This document shows, in pieces, positions 1-12,850 of a stretch of 64,000 nt of DNA. Made by a program: the position numbers and the translations under genes. The notes beneath the pieces are model-generated. The model saw only the letters and a program-made list of their open reading frames with translations. It did not search any database and was not told the origin of the DNA. Within the stretch, counting starts at the first letter, position 1. Every line of letters begins with the position of its first letter. This DNA comes from Jacaranda mimosifolia (taxonomy: Eukaryota; Streptophyta; Magnoliopsida; Lamiales; Bignoniaceae), in assembly GCA_018894105.1 (NCBI GenBank), contig CM032126.1, positions 12,179,001 to 12,243,000 on the forward strand, read 5' to 3'.

Positions 1-3000
1 AATTAAAACTCCTTTTAATTTGCATCCAATTTGATTTAATATTTTGGAAAAGTTAGACTCCTCTAAGTTAAGGATTTTTCTTGCTTTGAAAGATCTCATC
101 AATGTTATCATCTCTTATTTAGGTTCTCTATATCCTAACCATGCATCTCATATATCAATAGGATAAACAAAAGTAAAAATAAATAAATGCGCCTAGCATG
201 CTCCTAGGGTGGGATGACCATGAGCCTTAACCTACTAGTACACTTAGAGTCATAAATGCACTACTTAGTTGATTTTAAGTGGGTTGATTAAATCCTATCT
301 ATTACATAAATGTAACTTATACATTCATGGGTCTTCAAGCCTCATTGATCCTCTTAGCCTTTTTTGTCTCCTTACAATATTTACAAGAGAAAAAAATCCT
401 CACCCCTAGAGTCCTACTCTATAATATTTACAAGGTAGAAAATCATGAGGCATGCAAGCCCCTATTTAATACAACTATTTTCAAACAATTTTGAAACAAA
501 TAAAATCAATTTAAAGGCTCATGATCATCCCCATTCATCCATCATCCATTCAAAAATTAAATGAACAATAACCAAGAATTGGTATTCAATTCAACCAATT
601 AAATGCGTATCTCATAAACAATTAATTAGTAGGTAAAAATAAGCATAACTCTTTAAAAGCAAGCAAAAATGTCCAACATTGTTTTGAATACTTGCACAAC
701 TTTCGTGCATCAAAATTGCATGAATTAAAGAAGTTAAGAGTACAAAATTACATGAAACAAGCCCCTAGACCATCCAAAAGCAGCTTGGCCAGCCACTGCC
801 CAACCAGCCCATGCGGCAGGAGCGCACACAATGCACTTGCTGCTTGGCCAAGCACTAGCAGCTGGGCGGCAGCCTTGCCAATGGCCACCTAGGACAAGTC
901 CAAGGCCTATTTTGTTCTCCTTTTGTGCTTCAAAACTTATGGATACTTCCATAACTTAAATAGTTTTCTAGATTATGTGTGACGTCCATAGATTCACACA
1001 ATTTAAGAAAACTTTCCATATTATGAACACTTTAAAAACTAGAAATTAAAGTTTGCTCAAACATGCTTCAAAAATCAAATCTAAGTGAGAATCAACATTC
1101 TCCAAAAAAATCCAATTAACTCCAATCCAATTGGATTCAAAAATAGCCAAAACACTTTAAAGCTATAATTAACATTCTATACCATCATATAACATCATCC
1201 AATACTAAATCAATATTTAACATCATAAGACTTGAATCAAAATCATGTCAACATATGAAATAACACTTAAACACATATTGACATATTCCAATTCAACACA
1301 CATAGAGCCACATACAAAATCATCCAAATACTCATATTCATCAATTGAATCAAGTTTTAGGAGATTAAAATTAATTCATCACATGAATCAATTCACTAAA
1401 ATCCAAATTTAAGCAAGAAAATAGCTTCGATATCACTTGAAAGATGGAAATAGATTAGGATCCAAATATTAAAAATCAAAATAGAAAAAAAAAAAACCAA
1501 TCATCACATCCCAAGGATCATAATCATGCTCTAAATAAGGACTTGAAGGCAGAAAATTCATCTTTGGAATTACGAACAAAGGATTTGATGAGATCACTCC
1601 AACAACTCTTCCATTAGAAGATCTACAAGCTCCAACGATTGGATCTACTAGATCCCCTTCCAATGATCCAAAAATTAGCAAAAATGGCATATATCAACAC
1701 CACCAACTGACCGAAAATCTGGCCAAAATTCACTAGAATTTTCCACCAATAGATCGCCCAACATTGCTTCCCAAAAATTGGTGCAATGGATGATCCACCA
1801 AGGAATTCTTAATCCTCCAAATGTAGGACCTCTAATGATCAAGTCCACACACCTTAGGCAAGTCTCAATCAACCTTACTTGAGTTGGAACAAGAGATGAA
1901 GAAGGTGATGTGGGTGGCGGTATTGGATGACAGAGGGAGGAGAGAATATTTTGTGATTATTTAACACATAAATTATATCACACTTGGAGGGAAAACATGA
2001 GGATTGCTAACAACACAAGTGGCTGGCCATATTTCCTATTTATAGAGGTGATGGAATCTCTTAGATGCTTCCATCGTACCCTCCATGCATGTTGGCCAAC
2101 TTGCCAACTTGTGCATGTATTTGCATTTCAGGTGCATTTGCATTTAATTAACATTTGCATTTCATCTCATGAAATGAAATGCTAATTAACTTAAAATCAA
2201 AACGGACTCTTCCATTTGATTTCCCTCCAAAATCCAAATTCTCAATTTAATTAAATTAACTCTTTAATTAAATTAATTAACTTAACTCTTTAAGTTAATT
2301 TAGAGTTAACTTAACTTCTTAAGTTAACTTAACTAGTTAATTGCCATATGGCATCAATTAAATTAACACCTTAATTTAATTGGTCGAATTTAACTCCTTA
2401 AATTATTTTGATTAATTTAACACTTAAATTAATTAACTCAAAATGACCAATTAAATTAGTCAACTATTTTTTCTCCAAAATGCCTAACATGAATTTTCTA
2501 ATTCCTTAGAAAATTCCTCCTATCAAATAAGAGTTTTCTTAGGATTTTGTGTGTGACCTATTAGATTTATCCATTCATTGGACATGGGCTCACAAATTAT
2601 TGTGATATTTTGGATATTGAAATATTCACATTAATTTAAACTCCTTTAAACTAATAACTTTTCAATTAATCTCTATTAATTGAAGAGTACCCAATCTCCA
2701 CAATTGATGTCTAGGAACAAGCCTGTGGAACCCCACTAATTGGATGAATGAATTGTATTTTGATGAACCATTAAGCTTACGCTTATCATGCAAATACGGT
2801 CTTTTCGTCTCCTATCTCTCGAAAGAGGCATAGGGCAAGATATTTGTCGGCTTTCTAATAGCCTCAATAACTAATTCTCTATATCCAATGTTTGATTCCC
2901 CTTTATGACCTCAACTTTGGAAAACATCTTTAACAAATTGTCATGTTACCTTGTGCAAGAATTTCTTGAAATCAATCATTATAGAATACATAGGAGATAC

Positions 3001-3631
3001 ACTCATTTTTCACAACAACGAGGAGATGGATCCCATTTTGGATCTCACAAACCTTCATGCTTAAGTAGCTCATGCCCAATCTCAACCTCGTATGACCCGC
3101 TACATGGTCGGAGAAAAGTCAAAGCATAAGGACTAAAGATAAGGTTACCATGGATCCTCAGGTCCAATGACTAAGTATATTCACTATCGTAAGCTTGAGA
3201 ACTTGCCACTACGGCTATCTAGTGGATTCTCCATGTGGGTCTTCAATGAATTTGTTCTCTAACAAACACTCACTAACATGCATCCATGTCTCACATAGAT
3301 TGCCCATGAAATGGAGCAATATCCAACCCCTTGGAATATGCATTTTTAGTGCAAGTCTATTCAAATCTTAGATGCCCCGTCTCATAAGATTGTATGACTT
3401 GGAATACTTTAAAATTATGACCATAGAGACTTGTTTCATGATTATTATATGCGTGACCAAGTCCCTTGGTCTAGTATGATTTAAGGGTTTCAACTGAATA
3501 CAAGTAATGTATATATAAAAGCATAAGATAAAGACGATCATTTAATAAGAATACCATTCAATCAAGATTATATCACAGAAGGAATGGTTTTACACGCCAA
3601 TTTAATTGGATTGTGGGGCACTATTCCAACA
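1..3631 (-). mobile_element. Long LTR / LARD-like retroelement, partial
   Basis: Read on the minus strand, the segment starts at 3631 with TGTTGGAATAGTGCC, a typical LTR start (TGTTG). It runs for at least 1.6 kb and probably past the window start. A minus-strand TATA-like box (TCTATAAATAGG) lies at 2035-2046, where an LTR promoter would be. No open frame over 75 codons and no gag or pol motif is visible. Length without coding capacity suggests a large retrotransposon derivative. It abuts LINE sequence directly at 3632, so it may have inserted into the LINE. The other end and any target duplication lie outside the window. The span 2,200-2,470 is rich in TTAATTAA-like words. The extent is inferred; the 3631 end is the best supported part. 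Confidence 0.5.
2035..2046 (-). promoter_or_regulatory. TATA-like box of the long LTR
   Basis: The minus strand reads TCTATAAATAGG, a good plant TATA box. It lies about 1.6 kb inside the LTR start at 3631. It could drive minus-strand transcription toward lower coordinates. Only the motif is seen; activity is inferred. Confidence 0.35.
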
Positions 3632-5053
3632 CGGACATGTTACTGCCCCTTAGTAACTTGGTGGAACATATTATAGGGCCGTGAAATACTACGATGAGGA
3701 ATTTGATGGTGAATAGGTAATGGTCGTCTAGCAAATGTATGGAAAGACGTTTGGCTGTCATTGGATGGGCATTTCAGAATCATCACAAAACCAGCACCTA
3801 ATATGGACAATCTAAAAGTTTCTGATTTAATCCACCAGAATAGCAGTGCAGGATGGAATGTCAAAAAAATTCATTCATTATTCTGGCCAGTAGATGTGGC
3901 ACGGATACTATCTATTCCCTTCGGTCACAACTCCACGCTTGATTGCCTAATCTAGCACCATTCAAAGAAGGGATTTTTCTATTTCTGTCAGATGCTACTA
4001 CCATCTGAGCAAGGAGTTCTCTCTTACAAATCCAGATACTTCTTTGCTAAATGCTGGTCACAATACAGGTAATTTATAGTTGATCACTTGGAAGATGAAT
4101 ACTCCAAGAAAAATTAAAATCTTTATGTAAAACTATGTTGGAACATTCTTCCATCAGGATCGAATCTTGTCAGGCACCATATTAATTGCAGTTTGAGCTC
4201 TCCAATGTGTAATTCTGCTGACAAGACGACCTTGCATGCATTACAGGATTGTAGTGTCACTGTAGAAGTTTAGCTCCAATAGAATTTACATAACTCTATT
4301 TGGCTATTTCAAGGTGACAGTACCTTGCACTAGGTGTCCACTGTCTATCAAAAATTTGATGGAGATGGTTTCAATTTTTTCGATTATCTTTGCTGGGCTC
4401 TATGGACGAATAGGAACAAGGTTGTTTTCTCATCAAGTTGCAACATGGCAACTGATTTGGTTTCTTTTTACACATCTTATTTGACGGAGTTTCGAAGTCT
4501 TCATTTTTCTAAGCTTTCCCTACTGGACCAGATTCATTACAACATTGGATTCCACTACAAGGAAATTTTATCAAGGTAAATTTTGATAGATCCTTATTCT
4601 CTTATGAAAATATACATAGTGTTGCTATGGTTGCACATGACAATACAGGCTCATACCTTTGGTGGGCTAAAAAGTCTTTTCATGATCTTCCAAATCATCC
4701 GCAATGTAAGCGAAGGCGACACTATTGGTCATTTTCACTTTGATTAAGAGGAGATGAACATCCATCTTGTTTGAAGGGGAAAATATCAATGTTATCAGAA
4801 CCTTGAATAATTGGGATAAGAATTTATCTTCAGAAGGTGCCATTATTGAGGTGTGCCGAACAATGTCAAGAACCATATCTCTAGCGAAATTCTCATTTGT
4901 ACGTCGCTCAACAAACCGCTTAGCCCATGTTCTAGCTAAGGATACTAGTGATATGTTTCATTCCAATGCTTTACTTCTAGTTACTGCCTATAATGTAATT
5001 TAACTATTCTCCTACTATTAATAATATCCTTTCTTTCTTTCCAAAAAAAAAAT
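3632..5053 (+). mobile_element. 5'-truncated LINE (non-LTR) 3' fragment
   Basis: The plus-strand translation in shifting frames shows the C-terminal part of a plant LINE ORF2. From 3705 there is IGNGRLANVWKDVWL, the linker before the zinc-binding region. Near 4160-4250 there is a CNSADKTTLHAL-like zf-RVT segment. From 4334 there is YLCWALWTNRNKVVF, and near 4880-4930 the RNase H tail FSFVRRSTNRLAHVLAKDT. An A-run at 5043-5052 marks the 3' end. The endonuclease and the main reverse transcriptase core are missing. Stops and frameshifts make it dead. The upstream edge meets the LTR at 3631. Confidence 0.8.
4334..5003 (+). pseudogene. LINE RNase H-like region, broken
   Basis: Two open pieces in different frames (4334-4579 and 4767-5003) carry the end of a LINE ORF2. 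The first has the WALWTNRNKVVF motif that precedes the RNase H domain in plant LINEs. The second matches the end of the RVT_3-type RNase H domain (RTLNNWDKN, then RRSTNRLAHVLAK). At least one frameshift and a stop separate them, so no functional enzyme is made. Confidence 0.7.
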
Positions 5054-6967
5054 GAAAACCAACTTGAAATAAATTAAATAATTTGGGCTACCTAATACAT
5101 CTTAAATCACTAATTAGCTTTAAAAAAATATGAACCACTAGATCAACCTCCCATCATTATAAAGAGAAATCATAAATCGAAAGTGTTGCATCAGATTACT
5201 AATTCCCCAAAAAGTATATATTTTTTCTGAACATATTGAAAGGATAGAATTAAATTATGACCTATTAATATGACAAGTCAAATAACCTTCAATGCATACT
5301 AAATCATAATCTCAACATGTGTAGTCTTAAACTGATACCCTTAGTAGCTACCTTAATCATTACTTAAAACTTAATCAAGAAAGCTTTCATCAAATAAGTA
5401 ACATCCTATACCAAGCATATAAGTTGTACGTCTTCAATCATCACTTAGCAATCCTTAAAAAAATATTAAGATAAAAAATCTATATCCTCAAAATTGCAAG
5501 TAAGATCAAGGTAAGTACCTAAAATATGATCCCAATAAGCTCCCAAAAAATTTAATTTATATCTCATATTTATTTTCTATAAGATTGTTGAATATTGATC
5601 AAGTTTCAAATAAATGGTATGCCCAAATTCGAGATGGAAAGCAATCCCAAAAATGTCGATGAAGATTAAAAAATGACTAAAATTGATCCTAACATCTAAT
5701 ATTGTATATATCTATTTTTTTCCTCCTCAAATGACAAAAAACACTCACTACTAGCAATGCATTATTTCATTCTAGATCCCGTGACATCAAGGCCATGACT
5801 AGCCTTAATGAAATTAAAGCACTTCTAAAGGTATAATTAATAATATTCCTGAGTAGAATATATATATCAATTTTATGATATAATAATTCACATAAAGACT
5901 TGGGGTATTACGATAATCTTCTATAATATTGTATCTCATTTAATAAGCAAGAATAACTTTATTGCCAAGCCAATAGAAAATGTTTGGCACCAAGGCACCA
6001 AAATTTACAAATATTTGTGCCTAGACTCTGAAAAAATGGCACATAGGTGCCAAAGTTTGCTACATCATATTTTTCAACCACATTCAGATTGAGAGTCTAT
6101 TGACCATTTATCATTAAAATTGAGGATGGTTTTAGTAATTTGTATGCTAATATATGAGGTGAGATTAAAGATTAGATTTGATTGGAACTTAATTATAATA
6201 TAGTACGGGCTGGGCTTAGAGCTAATTTACTTTAGACCATCACCATAATTTAACATATCAGACATGTTATAAGTAGCGACTAAGAACCTTAATAAAGACT
6301 TACCGTACCTATTAAATGCGGCCTAGGTGGATTATTTATCTTGTTGTCCTCAATTTGTGAAGCCAATTGACAAATACACCCCCATATCTACTTTTTGAAT
6401 TAAAACACCCCAAATAACCCTATTTTACATAAAAGTTTTTCCCTCGACACCAATGTTTATTTGGCATAAAGGTTTGGCGTTCATAGTGCTTGAGCGCCAA
6501 ATTTTTAATCTTTTATAAAAGCTTGGATCATTAAAGTTAAGAAAATTAGTGTCACGCACCACAAAGAAAAATGCTAGGATAAGTAATTGGTGCTTAAGCG
6601 TTAGTTTTCGGTGCCTATGCACCAATGTGTCACCCCATTCTTTAACCTGAATAACCCCAAATACTTACTATCTCTTGATTGAAATATTGGCACCTAAGCA
6701 ACATCCAAGGCAGTAGAAAGCTATATAATATTGATGACTAATGCCTTGGGGGAAATATAGGCAGCAATACAATTGGGAACAAATTGGAGAAATCACATAA
6801 TTTATGTGTTACAATACAAGGAATCAAATATGAATATAAGATTACAATAGTTGCAATCTTTATCAATGATTTCTAACATCTAAAAAGAGACATGATTATG
6901 AGATATTGGTATTATCTTCTTTGGGTTGGGATTACATTTAATTGCTAGTTAGATATATCAAACACAA
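5054..6967. other. AT-rich intergenic sequence
   Basis: No supported gene. The stretch is AT-rich with short open frames only. Words of the type GGCACCTAAGCACC / TTTGGCACC recur at about 5976-6050, 6440-6480, 6560-6635 and 6680-6710, partly in inverted orientation. This suggests remnants of an element with repetitive ends. I could not define its borders. Confidence 0.4.
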
Positions 6968-6975
6968 CCAAAAAG

Positions 6976-7444
6976 TAGGGGTGTTCATGGTTTGAATTAG
7001 TTCGATTTTGGGAAAAATCTCAACTGAACCAAACCAATCGGTTTTAGTATAAGACCAACCATTCAGTTTGGTTTAATATGGAGAATTGAACCAAACCAAA
7101 CCAATCAAACTCAGTTTGGTTCGGTTCGTTTTTTAGTTTTTTTTTTCTCTTTTCCATTGGGTTGGGCCATCGGTTAGGCTTGGGTGGAAGAGAAATATAT
7201 AAAAATTTTAGGGTATTTTTTGTCAAAAACTATAAAAATAAGAGTATGATAGTATTTTAGTATTATACTATCAGTTCGGTTTTATTCGATTCAGTTTTAA
7301 CTTTGCCAACCGAAAATGAAACCAAACCATTTGATTTTTCAAATTTTAAACCAAAAAAAAAAAAATTAGTTTTTTATTGATTTTTTATTTTTTCGGCCGG
7401 TTTAATCAATTTTGTTCAGGTTGGTTTGGTTTTAAACACCCCTA
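6976..7444. mobile_element. hAT-type non-autonomous element (MITE)
   Basis: The element starts TAGGGGTGTTCA and ends AAACACCCCTA, so its ends are inverted repeats of about 10 bp with the usual hAT T/CAGGG start. It is flanked on both sides by the identical 8 bp CCAAAAAG (6968-6975 and 7445-7452), the 8-bp target duplication of hAT elements. The interior repeats words such as CCAAACCAAACC and TTGGTTCGGTTC on both strands and has no transposase. Length 469 bp. The perfect target duplication suggests a fairly recent insertion. Confidence 0.88.
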
Positions 7445-7539
7445 CCAAAAAGTACATATTTCACCAATGTTGTAGTAGTTGGTATGTATTAAGGGTTTTA
7501 GTTGTTGGTAGTAACATACTTGATAGGCACGTTTACAGT

Positions 7540-7735
7540 GATGGGCCTTGAACAAATTAGCTCATGGCCTGCTCAAGGCCCTGTTCAAGCCCGGACAGTA
7601 GTAACAATTACAAACTAATTAGATCTCACCATTTGAAGTGAGATTATTGGCATTAGTAAATTAGCTCAGGGCCCGATCCAATCCCAAACTATAGCAATAA
7701 TTACAGACCAATCATATCTCACCATATAAGGTAAG
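7540..7735. repeat. Imperfect tandem duplication of about 105 bp
   Basis: Two neighbouring blocks share AAATTAGCTCA, then GCCCxGxxCAAxCCC, then AATTACAxACxAAT, then TCTCACCATxT. The first starts near 7554 and the second near 7658. No coding sense is seen. The rest of 7453-8164 shows no gene. Confidence 0.55.
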
Positions 7736-8189
7736 ATTTTTTAATAGCCTCCCTTGATCTATATATTAACTACAAAAAATTAGAATCTATACTCAAATTT
7801 ATATAATGAGTGTATGGGTAATTTTGAAATGCTAATAGGTCCTCCACTTCAATAGCATGAATCAAATGATAAGACTAAATTGCTGTTGCGGGATATAGTA
7901 CCATTAATTTAATGTATCAAATGAAAATAAAGATTACATAATGTTAACTCAATTTTCATTAGTATATGTTGGCTCGCATTCAGTGGAGATTTGTATAGTA
8001 AAAATCAAATAAGGCTTTTAGGAATGTAGTACAAGACACTTTCTATCACCTCCTGAGCTATAACTATGAAATTCCTTTCTAACTGAGGTGAGATACAACT
8101 CGCTACATATTTTCAATGTATTTTCTCTCTAATTTTTCAATTATTAATTTGAGTATTGTAGAGTTACTACAAAAAAACTGACTTTCACC

Positions 8190-8472
8190 AACAGAAAAAT
8201 CTATCAGTAAATTCAAAAAATCCGTTGGTAATATATTTTACTGATGGAAAATATCCGTTGGTAATAACCCTACTAGTAAATTTTACCAACAGATTTTAAG
8301 TCTGTCGGTTACAATTACCAACAGATTTTTTGACGAATTTTTAGTTGGTAAATTTGGTATCAACATTGGTCAAATTACCAACAAAAATCCGTCAGTAAAT
8401 TTAGTCTTTTGTTCCTTTGGTAATCCGTTGGTAATATTTACCAACTAATTTTCCATCAGTAAATTTAGTCAT

Positions 8473-8505
<33 letters not shown>

Positions 8506-8545
8506 TTATTATTAACAATCCGTCGGTAAATCCGTCAGTAATTTT
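8190..8545. repeat. Left subterminal repeats of the CACTA element
   Basis: Many copies of ATCCGTTGGTAAT and ACCAACAGATTTT occur in direct and inverted orientation. The same words fill the other end at 13275-13760. Such arrays lie just inside CACTA ends and are the known binding zone for the TNPA-like protein. A (TA)n run interrupts it at about 8474-8497. Confidence 0.8.
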
Positions 8546-10312
8546 CATTGGAATTTTTTTTTTGTGTGTATAATTTTTTAAATAAAATTTTAATAACTTA
8601 TAACAATTAAATCTACTAATTAATACTAAATACAATAAAAACTGAAAATACATTAAATATCAATCCTTCATCAAATCGCAATTTCAAAAAACTAAAACTT
8701 TAACGAACCATTCAACAACTATCTACATAAAATGCAAGCCAAAAGTACCAAGTTCACAAAACCACAAACTCTATAAAGCCACAAAACAAAACCATAACTT
8801 CAAAGAACTAAAACTTCAATAAACTATTCAAGAACTATTGTCTTAACTCTTCTCTATCTATGGGTCTCTACAAACTTGATCTTCTCTTCTTGTTGAATTG
8901 CTCTTTCCAACATCTTGGATCAACTTCTATCATATAAGGAATCCCTTAAAATACAAAAACCAAAATAAGAAAAAGCAAAGAGCAATAAATCAAGTCAAAG
9001 AAAAATATATATATATATAGATATATATATATAAAAGAATTAACACCAAAGAATTATTAATAGATTATATATATATATATGCATTTCACATCAAGCTATA
9101 ATCTAATCTTTAGTGAAAACCTTATATTGCCTGGAAATAAAAACTAGAAACACTGGCCAAATATTGCAAGTTAATGTATAACAACATAGCCAGAAGAAAG
9201 AAAAAAAAAATAAGAAAGAAAATGGAATAGCATTTGTTTGCTTACTCTAGAAGGGTTGGGTGCTTTGTGGGGCTTCTTATTTCTTTGTAATTTCTTATCT
9301 TCAGACAAGGGATTATACTCTTAGGTGCCTTCAGCTTTATGCTCCTTTATTGTTTCCACCATGGATGATGGTCTGGGCTCTAGTACTCTTATAAGAACTT
9401 CAGGTACTCTAGCAGTATCTCTTAGAATCTGCATTTGGAGCATTCCAACTTATAGTGTATCGCAAGTAATGAGATGATGAAATGTGTCTATAACTTTCAA
9501 CCAGCAATGTGTTGAATCTACATATCAAAAATTTAAATCTTGATCTCAATTTACCAGAAACTTCAAAAGGAATTGCAAGTAGAACTGTTCAAAGGTTGTC
9601 CTATGGAAGAGAACTAAGACAAAGGCTACCATCAAATACCATTTTTGTTTAAAGTATCTCTTACTTTTTCATCTAATTTGCTGTCCTAGCCTTGCAACCC
9701 CTATAATTTTAGTTGAACATAGGGGAAAATTACTACTTACTAGGACTTCAATAGGCAGAGAAAAATCAACTGTATTGGTTCTTGGGTAATTTAACTAGCC
9801 TTTAAATTCTTAATATCTGCAAGAACAATGGTAAAAACTTACTAAGATCTTTTCATCCAGATAAAAAATCATAAACAGTCTCTCATATGTCCCACCTGAG
9901 GTTGTAAGAAAATGGTAAAAATAAACATAAACAACGAGCGTGAATAAACACTTTGAAATTCTAACTTGCACATGTGATATCCTAAGAGACCATTTAAATC
10001 ATAACAAAAGATGCAAGCTTGAAAAAATGCACCTGAAAATTGAGTACTATGAGTAGCTTGAAATGTTCACCTAGAGGGACCTTTAATCCACCAACAGGAA
10101 GAAGCTACTGTGTTGTCGTGGTAGCAGCTTGACAGAAAGCACGTCTTAGCTATTCAGGTATGGATTCAACATTAACTATTGTGAAGTATGGGTAGCTAAT
10201 TTGTACTTAATACTACAACATTTCATCTTTTCCCCCTCATTCGTCACTACATGATCCACATACATGTACATTAGATGTAGAAATTAATGACAAGATTTCC
10301 ACTTTTTTAAAG

Positions 10313-10360
10313 GAAGAAGAAGAAGAAGAAGAAGAAGAAGAAGAAGAAGAAGAAGAAGAA
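10313..10360. repeat. (GAA)n microsatellite
   Basis: An almost pure GAA run of about 16 units lies in non-coding sequence inside the CACTA element. Confidence 0.95.
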
Positions 10361-11111
10361 AAATGCCAAATAGTAGCAGTAAAATAATAGGGAAATGTAC
10401 TGCTGAGTGAACATCGAGCTTTGAAGAATCTCTACAGCTGATGATCATATAATAAAGAGGACAGGTCTACGAGCTACTCCTCAAGGCTCTGAAAGTAAAG
10501 GGGTAACAATATTAATCAATAGAATAAGCATTATTTATGATGATTAATCATAGTAGTTATAACATAAACAATTTCTTACATCTAAATATTTTTCTAGTCA
10601 TTCAACCAACTTGTGTGGAAATGGTTCTGGCAAATTGGTTGTCTTTTTTGTAGAACTTCTCTAGCCAAAGCTCCATCCTTGACTTATTCTTTTTACCCCT
10701 CACTGACTCCCCCAGAGGAGTTTTCAGGTGTTCTGCAGCAAAGCCTTACACAGCCTGAGAAAGATATTAAGTACATATATAAAAACTTTGAACAAATTTG
10801 GCTGAATGATAACAAAATCACCTATGATGTATCTCAGATTCGATGAAGTGCATAATCAACATGAGCATATACGGTGTTCCTCTACATAATTAAGTTAAAT
10901 TCAGCACTACTACTTCTCAAAAATCTATTAGCTCTTCACTCAAGATATTCATTGCAGAGCGAATGATATTTAATATTTTTCACAGGCCGTAGCTTTTCAA
11001 ACACACACAAAAAGACAAAGTTAGGTTTACTAGTGCTACATCCCGAAGCAATTGACTAATTTGAGAAGTGTTTGAAAATGGCCCAAATGGATGACAACCA
11101 CTTGTCAAGAG

Positions 11112-11264
11112 CTAATTCACCACAGGCCTCTCGTGAACATGAGAAGCTTTTTCATACGGTGCACTCAATCCACCCACAACAAAGGCCAGCCCAGCCAATA
11201 TATACCTTTGAGCTTGTGATGGTATAACATGTCTTCTCCCTAACTCAGAAACATAACTGTCCGA
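11112..11264 (-). other. Exon-like fragment inside the CACTA element
   Basis: On the minus strand a pyrimidine-rich tract ending in TTATTCAG (splice-acceptor-like) precedes a 50-codon open stretch ending in TAG. It begins SDSYVSELGRRHVIPSQAQR, continues through AGLAFVVGG, a small hydrophobic stretch, and ends with HERPVVN. Composition and the acceptor make it look like the last exon of a small host protein rather than a transposase. I do not recognise the family. It could also be chance, since one exon is weak evidence. Its place inside the CACTA borders suggests capture by the transposon. Confidence 0.4.
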
Positions 11265-11504
11265 CTGAATAAGGAGAAAAAAGACATTGAAGTATGTTAA
11301 ATATATTTTCATTGGGTTACATCATCATTCTATCAAAGGCAAAAAAGAAAATGCATCCTTAGCAGCACATTTGAGTGAACATCTAACAACATGGCCAAGG
11401 ACTTACATGGATTGCGTGGATGGCTAAATGAAAAGTTTAACCAACAAATAATAACTGTACAACTATTTAGAATGAACCGAAAACAAAATTAACAAATACA
11501 TTGG

Positions 11505-11640
11505 CAAGGGCAGATGTAGCTTGGTTGGTATAGCTTTGCTCTTGCAATTAGGTTGTTGGAATTACATGTTCGATGACTAATTGTCCAGCAGTAATGATAG
11601 TACATTGGCTTGAACTGGAGTTGAAACATGCCGGTGAAAG
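11505..11640 (+). repeat. SINE-like, tRNA-derived fragment
   Basis: GTAGCTTGGTTGGTATAGC (from about 11516) resembles a polymerase III A box. About 45 bp later, ATGTTCGATGAC resembles a degenerate B box. That spacing and order fit the tRNA-related head of a plant SINE. No clear 3' tail or target duplication was defined. It does not fold as a proper tRNA, since the arms do not pair. Confidence 0.4.
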
Positions 11641-12229
11641 ATTCTATAGAGACAAGGATGAAATGTCAAGAACATAGAAGAAATAACATATAGAAGGCAC
11701 CATTCACATCAAGAAAGAAAGCGCATAGTTCACACAGATGGAACCAATAAAGTCTAGTTAAGAACATCATTCGCTCATAGAGTTTTCACTAAGCTACAGC
11801 CTCCAGTACATCGTTTTCAGCACTGATCGAGCAGTATGGATTAAAGCACAACCATTGTGAAATAATCATATTCAAGATTAGACAAGTCCATAAGGTATTA
11901 AAATGTTTATTCAGAGAAATCAAAGGCAGCTCTACTAAGCTATGAATGATAATAATACAATAGTTTGTGCAAGCCATGGTAAGGGTCATAGTACCAGCAA
12001 AACAAAAATTTCTTATGATTAAGAAACATGAAGTTAAGCACATAGAAAACTGCTAGAGAAATATGATAGGAGATGATTTAGAACAAGACCATTTTTCAAG
12101 ATACTGATCAAACATCCATAGAAGACAAAAGCAGAATACATTTACACAGCTACATAAGTTGTGGCTAAACTATAAATAATGATTGAAGAATAAACCTACA
12201 AAGCTAAAACATGGCTGCCAGCCACTTAC

Positions 12230-12349
12230 TTTAGAGGTATCTTCTCACTTTGATGCTGGAGCACAATAACTTAATTGTTACTCGTCCATACAAGACTATC
12301 ATCTTCCATCATAAGGAGTTCATCAACATCAAACAGTGATAGAATAAAG
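12230..12349 (-). other. Exon-like fragment with splice-site-like edges
   Basis: The minus strand has CATTGCAG directly before 12349 (acceptor-like) and GTAAGT directly after 12230 (strong donor-like). Between them one frame reads SLFDVDELLMMEDDSLVWTS before a TAA. The block could be a captured or decayed exon, or part of an untranslated exon. It has the same orientation as the exon-like piece at 11112-11264 and lies upstream of it, as exons of one captured gene would. The product is not recognised. Confidence 0.3.
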
Positions 12350-12666
12350 CTGCAATGTAACAATAAGTGCTTAATTGAGAGAAGGATAACTCAATCATGC
12401 AGAAAAGTACGTTTCTATCAAGTACACTAATTAATTGGGGACTTATCATGTAAATAATTCATGAAATTAGAAGAGTTATGAGTTTACTCACACTGGGACA
12501 ACCCTAGTTCCATAAGTTCGATACAGATTTCCTTGATTCTTCTTTTCTAATCTTAATACTAAAATAATTTACCTTTTATAATGCCCAAAAGATGCAAAAT
12601 TTCAAACCTATACAATTAAATAAACCATCACTATAATTATAAAAATTTCAAAAAAGAAAAAAAGGT

Positions 12667-12850
12667 ATGGGGGAGGCAGCTACTGCTAGCTCGCCGGTGA
12701 TGTGGAAGCTAGCAACAGTTGGCCTCCCCGTTGCGAAAGCCAGCAGATCTGTGGGCCCCGCGACTCATGGGGCTAGCTGTTGTTGGCTCCTGGTTTTGCA
12801 TCATAGAGGGCCTCTGCTACTAGCATCTCGCCGGCGCTTTTACCGGTGAG
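12667..12850. other. GC-rich island inside the CACTA element
   Basis: About 180 bp of strikingly GC-rich sequence sits in surroundings that are largely AT. It is open in one plus-strand frame, but the product (MGEAATASSPVMWKLA...) has no recognisable motif. The abrupt compositional edges suggest foreign or captured sequence. It is not called as a gene. Confidence 0.4.

Noticed and set aside
11505..11640. tRNA gene
   Set aside because: A- and B-box-like words occur, but the arms do not pair and the B box is degenerate; SINE-like is the better call.
12667..12849. Small GC-rich gene
   Set aside because: A 60-codon frame with no motif, no splice context and strong compositional bias; kept only as a GC island.
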